Assembly: GCA_026075535.2 (NCBI GenBank)
Contig: AP026538.1
Location: forward strand, 13,896,337 to 13,960,336
Direction: 5' to 3'
DNA from: Tricholoma matsutake
Taxonomy: Eukaryota > Basidiomycota > Agaricomycetes > Agaricales > Tricholomataceae
DNA: 64,000 bases
The position numbers were made by a program, and so were the translations under genes. How positions within the stretch are numbered: the stretch's first letter is position 1; each line of letters opens with the position of its first letter. Shown piece after piece: positions 21,009 through 34,264 of the stretch. The notes beneath the pieces were generated by a model. It was not told the DNA's origin. It worked only from the letters and a program-made list of their open reading frames with translations, and searched no databases.

Positions 21009-22030
21009 TTACGGTGTGTGCGAATACTTTGAATTGACTTTTCCAGGACGCTTTGGAGTGTCCATACTGCAAATGAATCAGGGAAAACGGCCAGAAGGAA
21101 AGACAAGAAACAAATAACACACCGAGAAGTAGATGCCACGTGCTTCAATTTTTTTGGGGTGACTTCGTAGGCAGGGTCTTGCACGAGAAACCTGATGGCC
21201 AGATTAACCACATCAACAAGTGTAGCCTTATACACAACACACCTCGATGATGAACCTTGCTCTTTTTTTGAAACATCAGCCATATGAATTGGGGAATGCT
21301 CAAACTTGCTATCAATCACTCCCCAGTCAATACAGCAACACAACAAATAAAAGGACAAGATGTACCTTGAAATCTTGGGTATATCCAGATCCAAACTCGA
21401 CTCATGCGAGGCCCAGGTAAGGATCGAGGACAGACTCCTGGTTCGGCCAGGGGTTTGCACAAGAAGGCTAAGATGTGCATTTTAGAAAATATGGTGAAGA
21501 AGCAGAGATCAGGTTAGAACCTACGTTGCAACATCAGGTAGATCAATGTCCGAGCTCAATTCACGTAAGGTCCCATGGTGAGCAGGGAAATCGGAGTACG
21601 GGGTTCTGAGTCGCATTCATGATGAGTCTGAGAAATACAGAAACCGAGACAACATACATATCCTGTGAACTTGGATAAGACGCATCTACAGACGACGAGA
21701 CACAACAAGCTCTGTGCGTACAAAAATGAACTTGCAGAACAAAGTTCAATAGGATAAAATGTGCGCACAGCTTTGGATACCAGTCATTCACAATAATGGA
21801 TGAAGATATGGCAGACTTTTGTACAGGTTGGTAACATTTACTGATAATTGAAGGAGGCATCAGCGAGGAGACAGATGACAACTTGGAAAAGCCACCTGCT
21901 ATTGTCAGGAAACTCGGAGCTGGACATCTTGCGCTTAAGAGTTCTGCAACAAAAGCACAGAATAATAAAAAATCAGAAATCAGATAAGACCGAAACAGCA
22001 GTACTTGGGAGCCATTAGCCTGTCAGACAT
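21009..22030 (-). CDS. Small Ser-rich protein from micro-exons, unknown function
   Basis: I do not recognise this gene. The minus-strand ATG at 22030 gives MSDRLMAPK; a GTACTG..TTGCAG intron leads to TLKRKMSSSEFPDNSR. After one or two unclear mini-exons comes LRELSSDIDLPDVAT, then a GTAGGT..TTAG intron and LLVQTPGRTRSLSS.., ending LDLDIPKISR. Further exons give FLVQDPAYEVTPKKLKHV and MDTPKRPGKVNSKYSHTP, with TAA at 21011-21009. The style is short exons, Ser/acidic hydrophobic cores (DIDLPD, LDLDIP) and basic Pro-Lys pieces. It resembles the SIM-like repeat gene at 16-18.6 kb and suggests a related nuclear protein. The exon chain is by eye and incomplete between 21.87 and 21.61 kb. Confidence 0.4.
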
Positions 22031-22271
22031 CGCCAATGGGTGGTGTTTGGCAGTGAGAAGAGTGAATGGGAAAACGCACAAGACTGGCCACTGTAAAATA
22101 AAGCCATAGCCATAGTCGGAGTAAAGAAGACGTTTTCAACGCCGTGGATGTAGCAGACGCTGGCACGTAAAAGAAGCAGTGGCTGTCACCCCCAAATTTG
22201 AACGAACATTACTTTAAAGAACTTGAACATGCAATACACAGTAGTTCAAGGCCACAGGCATCCGACACCCA

Positions 22272-23827
22272 ATGTCGCTCCCAACAGAGCTAGTCCTAAA
22301 GATTATCCACAACGCTCTTGATGACAGGCCCGAGCCGGAGGGAGAAGACCAAGCAGTCCATAAGGACTGGCTGTCTATTCGACACACCTGCTTTGGCATG
22401 ATCTCCTGCAGACAAGGAACAATTTCAACCCCTATCAACAGTTCAGCATCGACTTTGAAGGATCAGTGCGGAACAGTCACCCTACACATTTCAGGACAGA
22501 CTCTGCTGTGTTTAGGACATGGGCAAAACACGTAAACTATTTGCTTACCGCAACACCATTTCCCATAAATCTGTCGATGAAATTCACACGATGTTTGGCG
22601 ATATCTATGGAAAACATACAATCTGTGTTCAGCGGGCTAAAACAGGCACACCTGGCTGAATCCCTCGTATCCTTGAACATCAAACTCGCGTCCAATTTCA
22701 CTCACACAATCGACCTACCCATATTTCCATCTTTGACTCAGTTACACCTGGGACTAGACGATTTCAAAAGCTCGTCGTACCCCGTTTTTACCCATTGCAA
22801 GCACGCAAATAGCAATGGGGACACAACATTCATTGTACGCGCTCCCAAGCTGCAAACATTATCCATGTATCCCAGCGACACAACAACCATACGGGTCAAA
22901 GACCCTGAACAACTGAAGAACTTGACAATAAATTTCCTGTCGGTAGGATGTCTCAGGGGATGCTGGATGGATGGAAGCCCTCGCAGTACAAAATGGTGTC
23001 TCCAAGGCGCACTCCTATGCCCAAAGTCATTGTTTGATGATTTCGACAATGTAGCAGAGGGATTGACGCACCTTGACCTGTCCATCAAAATATCCTGGCT
23101 TGGCAATGTCGACCGCCTCCATTTCGCAAACGTGACCACATTGACACTGCGCATAACCGCTCCATACAACATACCACAAGCTTCAACTGTGATAAGGCTT
23201 GATGCACCGAAGTTAGAGCGTGGCACGCTGTTCATCTGCGATACACGGATCATCGACTTCGCAGGAAGCTCTTTTACAGCGAACGTGAAACAGCTCACAG
23301 TATGCACGCCTTGCTACAAAATGAAAACGATGACGGTAGACTCGAGAAGGTGGACACGAAACAACTTCATCGTTAAATTCCCACTGCTCGAACAGGTCAC
23401 ACGCATGCATGGAATACACAATGCCACCATGCCTCCTGACAACATACAGTGGAGCAAAGTCAAAAGGCTCGCACTGGCCATGGATATCGGGATTGCGGAC
23501 CTAGTTGCTCACATCAGCATGCCGGAACTGGAAAAGATAATGCTTGTATACCCAGAGTGGCGAATGAAAGAGACTTCGTGGGGTGACAGCAAGGATGAGC
23601 GAACAGCAACCAGCGATGAAGAGTTGGAACAGAGCACTGGCATGTCGTGGGCTATGGCACCAGGCATGAATTTCATTACGCGAGAGATGATAATTGGACA
23701 TTACAAGCTCGAACGCAGAAAGCTGAGTGCATATTTCCCGCACATCCAGATAACGAACTGTCACACCTTCGACCGGCCTGACAGAGATTACTTTGACGTC
23801 CTCAAAAGGGTGCACATACACAGATGA
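22272..23827 (+). pseudogene. F-box-like protein 1 (frameshifted paralog)
   Basis: The first frame begins MSLPTELVLKIIHNAL, an F-box-type start (LP.EL...I), and runs to about 22400. The homologous continuation, from FNPYQQFSIDFEGSV on, lies in another frame that stays open to 23827. The gap is too small for an intron, so a frameshift near 22390-22430 is likely (mutation or assembly error). The body shows leucine-rich segments (FPSLTQLHLGLDDF, LTHLDLSIKI, FANVTTLTLRI) and ends FDRPDRDYFDVLKRV. The same plan, with similar FEIGISEFLDHI/MDIGIADLVAHI and D-R-x-Y-F-D endings, is found in the next gene, so the two are tandem paralogs. The presumed role is an SCF substrate adaptor. Confidence 0.65.
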
Positions 23828-24149
23828 CTGAGCTAGATCCTTCTTGGAATACCAACCGCAACATCAGAAACGCCCAGCGTTTTCTTATACCCACGGTTAC
23901 GAATATTTCGCATACTAGTACTTATTGATCCTTTTCCGTTTGACTGATACATATTTCCAAGAACATACCCTACTTATGTATAGCCAAAGTACATGAACAC
24001 GGACTGAAAGCTACTGCCAACAGAGCCAAGGCTACGATCATGCAACAGCAGTAGTGTGACAGGTACGCGGCGGTGTTAACACAACCAACTGCTGCCATCT
24101 GCGGCTAACTTCGAAGAGCTTGCGGATGATTCGACGAAGATGATAACCG
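23828..24149. other. Intergenic between F-box-like paralogs
   Basis: Nothing is recognised apart from the expected terminator of the upstream gene and promoter of the downstream gene; no TATA box is obvious. Confidence 0.4.
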
Positions 24150-25850
24150 ATGAGCCCATCAGTCACTGATATGAGCCAAGCCGCCCCATATAATATATGC
24201 ATCGAGGATCGTATACTACTTGTTCAACTTGACTCTTGCAACCATCATCCACTGGTTATGTCCGACGAGCATGGTTCCTTAGTATGTTGGCCAGCCGAGC
24301 TGTTGCACAAGATCATCTTAATACGTGTCCATGAAGAACTGACGGACCCCTCACTATATGCGCAAAAGTTCTATCCTTGGTGGCTGAATATCCGACATGT
24401 TTTGACTGAATTTCGCGACATTCTCATGACGTGCCCAATTCCTTACAGGGACCTCGCTGCCACATTTTGCGAGGATGACAGTGACGACAGCGTTTCTTTT
24501 CTAGAGACATGCAAAATGTTTGTCAGACGCACAAACCACATCGACACTATCTGCAACGCCACACCTTTCGACATCACTCTTGACTTGACATTCGAGAACC
24601 ACTGGTACACATCCTTAAACCCCTCTTTTGTCAACATGATTTTTCGTGCATTGAAAAACACTCAAAAGCTTTCTCGTTCCATACGCGCCTTATATCTCAC
24701 TTGCGCGTCACCATTTGATCACGCTTTCATTCTTCCCCCCTTTCCCTGCATAACCCGCGCCTACATATCTTTGGGCAACTTGAGGACACAAAACCCTACC
24801 TTAATCCGACAAACCATCAACCGTTTCGTATTACGAGCTCCAATGCTGGAGTCGCTCTCATTAACTATGTCCGCAAGCTGTTACGTTCACGTACCGGATG
24901 TACTCAACATTAAACTGCTTGAGCTCAACTTCGTTGGAGCAGGGATTCGGGAACATGGCAGTCTTCGAACAATGGCATTCCCTAACAACTCGTTATTCAC
25001 AAACTTCCACATCACCTCGCAACAGCTTACACACCTTCGACTGAGCACGTCACATCAAACTCCAGAGAATCTTGACCTTCCCAACGTAACCCATCTTTCC
25101 ATATGTATTGTCGGAATACCTGGCACGCCCGATCGTAATACGAACCTGACCATCAAAGCATCCCACTTGAGAGTAGCACACTTGCTGCTCACCGACACAC
25201 ATTCCGTCGCATTCCATGACAGCGCGCTTCCTTTAACCATCGAGTACATCGTCATATCCACCCCGCATCCCTCCTTTATGCCACTAGACGTTCCTTCATT
25301 TCTGCAGGGGTCAGACCTTTGCTGCACCCACCACAACATCATAACCCATCTTCCTCAGGTGAAGGAGGCTGTGGTTGCATTGCATGGATTGCCTGACACA
25401 AATTCAGTGAGATCAGACGTGCGATGGCCAGAACTCACAAAACTATACGTCAACTTCGAAATTGGCATCAGCGAATTTCTTGACCACATACAGATGCCGG
25501 CTCTCGAGGTCATCTGGGTTATCTTTCCAGCATGGCTCACCTCGAAAACGCAGTCACCGACACAACCATTATCTGCACAATCGTTCTTAGTTCACTGTCT
25601 TGAGGAGGACCCGGGTACATACGGCACAAACAGCAGCCGTGGCGACGACGACGAACCTTATGCCGAATCAGATGGTAGTCAGGATGACCCTGCGCAACAA
25701 ATGCTCATGATTTCGTTTGAGGAAGAAAAAAGAAGGCTTAGTATTAAATTTCCCGATGTTGACGTACATACATACGACAACCATACACACCCTGATCGCC
25801 ACTACTTCGATTCTATACCCCCCCACATGGCCCCGTTTTTCAATTGCTAG
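24150..25850 (+). CDS. F-box-like protein 2, intact, single exon
   Basis: One open frame of 566 codons. The F-box-like segment WPAELLHKIIL lies near residues 47-57; a start at Met37 (MSDEHGSLV) is also possible. After it come irregular leucine-rich stretches (RAPMLESLSLTM, LTHLRLS, LPNVTHLSICI) spanning residues 200-450. An acidic, Ser-rich region follows near 490-525, then a conserved tail RRLSIKFPDVDVHTYDN..DRHYFDS shared with paralog 1. In basidiomycetes such F-box/LRR-like families are large and poorly characterised; a ubiquitin-ligase adaptor role is inferred from the F-box only. Confidence 0.75.
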   Translation: MSPSVTDMSQAAPYNICIEDRILLVQLDSCNHHPLVMSDEHGSLVCWPAELLHKIILIRVHEELTDPSLYAQKFYPWWLNIRHVLTEFRDILMTCPIPYRDLAATFCEDDSDDSVSFLETCKMFVRRTNHIDTICNATPFDITLDLTFENHWYTSLNPSFVNMIFRALKNTQKLSRSIRALYLTCASPFDHAFILPPFPCITRAYISLGNLRTQNPTLIRQTINRFVLRAPMLESLSLTMSASCYVHVPDVLNIKLLELNFVGAGIREHGSLRTMAFPNNSLFTNFHITSQQLTHLRLSTSHQTPENLDLPNVTHLSICIVGIPGTPDRNTNLTIKASHLRVAHLLLTDTHSVAFHDSALPLTIEYIVISTPHPSFMPLDVPSFLQGSDLCCTHHNIITHLPQVKEAVVALHGLPDTNSVRSDVRWPELTKLYVNFEIGISEFLDHIQMPALEVIWVIFPAWLTSKTQSPTQPLSAQSFLVHCLEEDPGTYGTNSSRGDDDEPYAESDGSQDDPAQQMLMISFEEEKRRLSIKFPDVDVHTYDNHTHPDRHYFDSIPPHMAPFFNC

Positions 25851-26715
25851 ACATCCAAATTGAATGCAGTGTCGTTGTTTTCTTGCTTTTTTGGTAAATA
25901 GCCCTATCACTAGTAGGTAGGCCACAGTTGAGAGGAAACTCGCACAGCATCGTCATCACGCCTGTATTTGTGTTTGCGCGAGGATGGTGGGAAATATACA
26001 TTATCGCGACAATGGATATTTCCCGCACTTGCCACGCCAACCAAAAAAGCCGCCTGTGCAGTTTTGAAACACCGCCACGGATGTAAATTTAGACTCAGAC
26101 CGGCAATCACCGCACGAATAGATGCTTACTGGTTCGTTTGGGTGGTCAGGTTGGTATAAGACCGAGCTCTCAGGAGAACTTGAAAGAGATGCAGAACATC
26201 ATCCGCCCTCTGCCACAGCATATCCAAACCTTCGAGGAAGTCCTTGTAATACGAAGTCAAGTTTTTCTATGTCCGAACCCGAAATCATCGGGGTCATCGG
26301 GTACGAATGCTGCTTGTAGATGGAGGAAGAAACATTTGAATTATTTGACACGGCTGGGGCGACAATTGCCGACATGTTCTAGTGCAGGACAAGGCGGAGA
26401 TATTCCGCCAGAGGATAAGTATAGCACGAGCATCCGAGTTGTGGCCTATACTGTAATGAGAACTAAAGACAGATCTACTTACATGCCAGTGCATCGTCCC
26501 TTACATATGCCAGTGCCACTGTTGAGATATTCGCAGAGATCCAATAAGCGAACAAAATTATCCCCCTTCGTCGAGAACCAATAAGTTCGAACTTCGAAGT
26601 ACTAAGTACGCCACGTACTGTACATATTTGACATGTCTCTAATCAAAGAAAAGAAATCACAAAGTTGGGGTGCTGGTCATGTGGATTTCGGGTGCGGCGC
26701 CAGTAAAACCAGCCG
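25851..26715. other. Intergenic region
   Basis: This is the 3' flank of both the F-box-like gene and the minus-strand P450. A short inverted repeat GGAAATATACATT/ATGGATATTTCC lies near 25990-26024. The open frames seen here have no recognisable similarity. Confidence 0.4.
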
Positions 26716-28915
26716 CTAATTCGCCTCCTTCGTTCTTCTTGTGAATCTTAGCGGAGCATCCCTCATGCCAAGCATGAATATCATTTGTGCATCTGTAACC
26801 CTCTTTTGCCACGCTTCGACCGATTCTCCGGCCTTCAAAAGAGGCTCAATGTGCCATTCACGTAAGAGCATCGAGAGGAATGCAACGGCCTCCGTGGTGG
26901 CAAATTTTCTGCCAATGCATCTTCTTGCCCCGAGACTGAACCCGATAAAGGATTCCGAATCAGGGGACATAGTGTACCAACGCGAAGGCTGGTATTGCTC
27001 AGGTTGCGAAAAGTACCGTGGGTTGTTTTCTGCAGACATCGGTCGGCGTGAGAGACAAATGAATGGGAATAAGGATAGTGACTTACGGATGCCGATGAGG
27101 TCCACGATCACATTGACACCCTTCTTAACCGCAAGAGGGGCTGTGCCTTCCTGACCAGGTGGATTAGGTATTTGCAGGATGGTGTCTTCAGCTGCCTCAC
27201 GCATGAGAACGAAAGCTGAAGGAAACATCCGCAGGGCCTCGTAGAATACAGATACAACCTTGTTGAGTTTGGCATAGTCGCCAATCACGGGGTCACGGTC
27301 ATGCCCAACGACTGAGATGATGTGCTGGTAAACTTCTTGCTGAATACTCTGGTGCGCTGCGAGTAGAGTGAGGGTTGCGGCTAGAGTGTGGGCAGTTGTT
27401 TCTGATGCGAATGAAGGAAATTGTTGAGATAATTCAGAATCAGAGCATCAGGAATTGTGACATACCGTGCCCCGTTAACAACATAAGATATACGTTCCCA
27501 ATCTACAAAGTGATAGGTACGCCAGAGACTTCAGAAAGGAAAGGCACGAGACATACAAGTTCGTTTTCAGTAAGTTTAAATTTTGCATCTTCATCTTCGT
27601 TAGCTTTCACTAGCATGGTGAAAATGTCCTGTCCAGCAGGTTGCTGCCCTGTAGATAGGAGCACAGTCTTGCGTTCCTCAATCTCGGCCCTCATGAAAGC
27701 TTTAAGTTGTTTGTGTGCTTCTCGTATTTGTCTAAACCTAATCAAAGGGAAATAACGTTAGTCGTGGATGCAGTGGGTAGATTATTGGAGTAGCTCATAC
27801 CTGGGAAAGGGAAGGGCGCGGAGCCATTCGGGCGTGAAGATAATCAGCTTATAGTTGTCGTGCAAGCAGCGGAGCGCTTCCACTATGGTCATACTTCCAT
27901 CTGGTGCCTTAGGGGGTGTCGACCAGGTCGCAGGGAAGCCAAAGCCACATTTGCTGATCAGCAGGAACGCGAGCTGTTAATTTAGATACAAGAATATATG
28001 AGATCGAAGTGACAGGAGAGCGTGAAAACTGGGCAAAAACGTCGGATGCCATACCTTGAACGTAATCTTCTGAATGATGGGAACTTCCATTTGGCCTGAT
28101 GTGGACCAGTCACTATCGGAGACCATCTGGCGATACATATCGACCGTCTCGAGCCAAACATTTTCGTAGCTTTGATTATAGCCTCATTGAGTCTTCTTGA
28201 AGCTTATCAAAAGAGATATTTCTTACAGTTCAGTGTTGAAAGCAGGCCCCATGATACGTCGATGGGTTCGCCACGTTTGCCCGTCTGCAGCGCCAACATT
28301 CATACCATAAGAGCTAGAATGGAAACCGCAAGTTAAATCAGCAACGCTGTGAAGTTAAAGATACGAGAGCTCGACTGACAGGAGTGCCTGAGAGGATGAC
28401 ATAGGTTTCTTGAAGCTCGACCTTGTGGGAAACCCACCGACAACCTGGGAAGCCACATCTATGTTTGAGGTGAAGATTGAAGGAACGCCCTTGACGAAGG
28501 GGACCATGGATACACTGTCGGCTCCCCATTTCTTGTAAACTTCCGAGATCCTCAACGGATGATAAATTGAGACTGTGATCAATGTACTAACACGTAAATC
28601 GCCATTTCCAGGACCAACAGAGACCAGGGTTCCACCAAGTCGTGGGCAAGATGGAACCTGGAAAGTCCAAAGGTTGAAATGGAATCCATGGTCCTGGGAG
28701 ATGATTCACAGCCTATACATGAGTTAGTGCCCTTCCAAGGATACAGTATGTATCCAATAGCTAACATCCAAACCATGCTTCAGCTTCTTGACTCTCGCGA
28801 CAACGAATAAAAGGAAGACCATAAGTGCGAGAGGAATGACGTAGCGGTCATTGTACTCGACACATCTCTGGCGCGAGATGAATGCCGAAGAGGAGGTGAG
28901 TGGCCACGCTTCCAT
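26716..28915 (-). CDS. Cytochrome P450 monooxygenase (resembles basidiomycete CYP5150 type)
   Basis: A haem-thiolate monooxygenase of the ER membrane. The minus-strand start ATG at 28915 gives MEAWPLTSSS. A membrane anchor follows (YVIPLALMVFLLFVVARVKK), then the proline-rich hinge LPGPWIPFQPLDFPG. About nine exons are joined by short introns. Diagnostic pieces are EVYKKWGADSVSMVPFV, the WRTHRRIMGPAFN C-helix, I-helix ETTAHTLA, ExxR in YEALRMFPSAF, QPSRW (PxRW), and the haem loop FSLGARRCIG with the axial Cys. The stop TAG is at 26718-26716. All motifs are present, so it looks functional. The subfamily guess comes from resemblance only and the substrate is unknown. No neighbouring gene gives a pathway. 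Confidence 0.85.
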
Positions 28916-29732
28916 TGGTAACTCTGGATGCGAAGTTCTCTGCTCAACAACGTGGGTCGTACTTTTAAGGCAAAACAAGATCAGGGGGCTTATCGGTGGC
29001 CAGAACGGTAATTCTAGCTGTCAAACAAAGAGAAAAAACCAGTTTCATACTGTTACTTACCGAGTTAGGATAACATCAACTCGGAATCGCAGCGATAATA
29101 GGTACTTGTATCCACCTATGGCATATATCCTAGAATAAATGAACGATCCCGTGTTCAACAGCATTATCGACGCATGACGACGAGAATGAGTTGAAGAGAT
29201 AACTGAAGTGAACACTGAAAGAAATCTGAAGATTTGGGGAATTGAAAGTATTGCCCACGTTGGACATGTTGGCGGCCCAAAATGGATTGGCAAGTCCAAG
29301 CCCAACCTGCACCTGGCCTGTGAGTAGAACTTCACTTTCTTCTCCAGTACCATTGATACCCCACTCGCAGGCCGTACTTTCAAGTTGCAAAGGATGTCGA
29401 TGAGTCTGCGTCATCATCCATATCATCATCTAGTAACATCCCATGAATTGTCCACCGGCTTCTTGGAGTTCACTGGCGAGGTTCCGTCGGCGGACAGTGC
29501 AAATCGCTGGCATAAATTATAGATACGCGTGTTCGTCGTACGCGTCTTCAGACTTTTCCAGTGTGTGACAAAGCGTCACTCGTAGACATTACATAATAAT
29601 TCTGTAATAATTGTCAGTGATCCCACGCGACAAGCGGACCGTTGATGATCCAAATGAGCCGATGCTTTGTGATTTAAGATTGAGCAGCTTAACGGAAGCC
29701 ATTTAGCGCGACAGGATTCAGAGAGAAGAGTA
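28916..29732. other. Upstream region of the P450
   Basis: The likely promoter region of the minus-strand P450. Minus-strand reading frames at 29.06-29.43 kb have no recognisable similarity and no consistent splice pattern. Confidence 0.35.
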
Positions 29733-30332
29733 ACGCATCGAGATTTCTGAATAATGTACCCGATATATGATTTGTGGTACATCTCCGATTCTCCTTGCGT
29801 GAGGTCTGCGCGACCTAGTATGAATTAGTCTACGGTTCATGCAGGAGTCGAAGTTGAGTCGAAAGCAACAGCAAATTCAGGGCCAGGTTCGCGTTACATA
29901 ATTCAGGTCCAACTTGAACTCGCTTACTCCCAAACAGTCTTTGCGATAAGTGCAGGAATATATGAATCTCTTTAGTGATGGGGTGTGGCAGTCTAGAAGG
30001 TTAAGCCTCAGTAGGATAATCAGCCATCTTGTGGGGAGTTCCGCATCGAGATTTCGGAATAATTGGTACCCGATGTATGATTTGTGGTACATCTCCTTGG
30101 CACTTGCGTGAGGTCTGCGCGACGTAGTATGAATTAGTCTACGGTTCATGGAGGAGTCGAAGCAATAGCAAATTCAGGGCCGGTTTCGTTGAACTGGGTT
30201 CGTTTATACCCAAACCCTCTTTGCGATAAGTGCAGGAATATATGAATCTCCAATGAATCTCTTTAGTGATAAGTGCAGTCTAGAAGGTTAAGCCTTAGTA
30301 GGATAATCAGTCGTCTTGGTGGGAATTCGACG
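29733..30332. repeat. Imperfect direct repeat, about 300 bp x 2
   Basis: GCATCGAGATTTC at about 29737 and 30045 starts two copies that share TATGATTTGTGGTACATCTC, GTATGAATTAGTCTACGGTT, TTGCGATAAGTGCAGGAATA, AGTCTAGAAGGTTAAGCCT and AGTAGGATAATCAG in the same order. The second copy is slightly shorter. No coding sequence or terminal structure is seen; it could be a duplicated intergenic segment or the remains of a repeat element. Confidence 0.75.
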
Positions 30333-31274
30333 CTCGTTAACAGTCAATAATTTTTGAATAAACTGGTAACTCTTCATGAATCACGTATCTAGTAGTACTT
30401 ATTTTATACAGATGTACCAGGCTAAAAGGGTCTTATTTTTTGGGGGATCAAAGCCGTGCATTGCGAGCGAAATCTACAACAGTACACTAAACTAAAAAAC
30501 AACCGGGCTATCCCAGACAGGGTAAGGTCAACCCCAGAGTTGAGAGACGTGTTCGGCCTCTCCGTTAGTCTTAGCTGGGCTAAGAGGGTCTATATGAAGC
30601 ATTCCTAAGACGAGTAACTCAAGTCTCTGGAGCGGATATCACTAGTAATTTGTAGTATATCTCAATCTATAATCTAAAAATATGAAACACTAACAATAAG
30701 GTGGATAACAATAGTAGGGCGGCAAAGTAGGGCGTCAAAGTAGGACGTCAAAGTAGCTTTGCGTCCTCCGAGTAAGGATTAAAATTTGACACTGTGACAC
30801 ATCAGCGTTTCGACAATTTAAGGGGGGTCTAAATCTGATTCTACAATTATAAATAGGATATAATATTCAAAATAGACAATACGATTTACTCCTTCAAATG
30901 GGGATTGACATTTCGAACAAAAACACTGCTCTTAATTAGAAATATAGTGGGCAGGCGATTGGGCACTTAATTTTCAAATAGGGAAAGTCATACAAAAGCC
31001 TGCCAACATGGGAACCTAGATTTGAAAGAAAAAGTTTCACCCTGGACATTTCGTATATTCTATCCCATTCCGGAATCAAATTTAGACCACAAATCTTCGA
31101 AACGCTAATATATGATTAGATTAAACTTGTGTGCGAAACCGATCCTAAATTTTACAATCTTGTTACAATCCAATTCTACACCCTTGAAAAAGTAATTCAA
31201 AACCGATGCCTGATCAGAGGCACTGTCCAATCCCCGACCTAATAGTATGTATACCATGTAGTTCATATGGAGGC
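30333..31274. other. AT-rich intergenic region
   Basis: No gene is seen. A short direct repeat of the GTAGGGCGTCAAA type recurs three times near 30714-30755. Confidence 0.4.
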
Positions 31275-33477
<2,203 letters not shown>

Positions 33478-33970
33478 GACAGATGCTGGGAATGGCAACG
33501 CAACTCCGAATTCAGTTGCATATAACTTCTGTGTCTGAAAGACCCCGGACACGAATTCAGCACTAGAAAACACAACTAGGTTAGCGCAAACATCAGACTT
33601 GGATTTAGTTACGGCACTTATACAACCTGGTTAGACCTTGCCGTAAGAGGAACCTCCAAAGAAGGGAGTGACGGGGTTCTTGATTCTGGACAATCCCCAA
33701 GAGTAGGCGAAACAGACCTCAAATGCATTCATGCTTGAATTGGCGAAATGTCATTGCAGTGGCAGGGTCGATCATTGGATCTATCAGGGGAAAACCCTGG
33801 TGGTGCATTGGTCGGCGAGTTGTTTTACCGGAGAACGCAAGAGGAGTGCTAGTCTCATTAGACTCTAGAGCACTTCAGCAACCCAGTCGAACCTTATATT
33901 TTGGTGGTTCCCACCACTATGCCATACCGAGGATGGGGAGCTGGATTTGCTCGAACCGCTCGATGCCATA
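33478..33970. other. Upstream region of the sulfhydrylase gene
   Basis: This should contain the promoter. The plus-strand frame at 33723-33983 has no recognisable similarity. The region abuts the palindromic element at 33971. Confidence 0.35.
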
Positions 33971-34129
33971 CGTATGGGCTTAATCCCACTATCATAAGTA
34001 TCAAGGGGAAGTTTTGTTTATTTGGCTTAATCTCCCAGTATCTCATATCATATCTCTGTTTATTTGGTTTATGCTTGGTCTCGTTTAGTCTGATATGATA
34101 AGATTAGTGGGATTATGTAAGCCCATACG
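33971..34129. mobile_element. Small palindromic MITE-like element (159 bp)
   Basis: CGTATGGGCTTAATCCCACT at the left pairs with AGTGGGATTATGTAAGCCCA followed by TACG at the right; the inverted ends are about 30 bp with one small gap. The interior also has TATCATATCATA / TGATATGATA pairs. No clear target duplication is visible. Confidence 0.6.
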
Positions 34130-34264
34130 ATTCCAGTAAATGGTTAACTTCTAGGAGCCTGGATGGCGCTGTTTTCAGTCCTTCGCTTCCGCTTTGACTC
34201 AGTAAAACTAGATCTACCACCGCTAAAGACTCTCCTAGCAGTGTAGCACCACCAAACGACCCCC

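Noticed and set aside
26138..26584. 148-codon plus-strand gene
   Set aside because: No recognisable similarity, composition unlike the neighbouring genes, and two overlapping frames of similar length.
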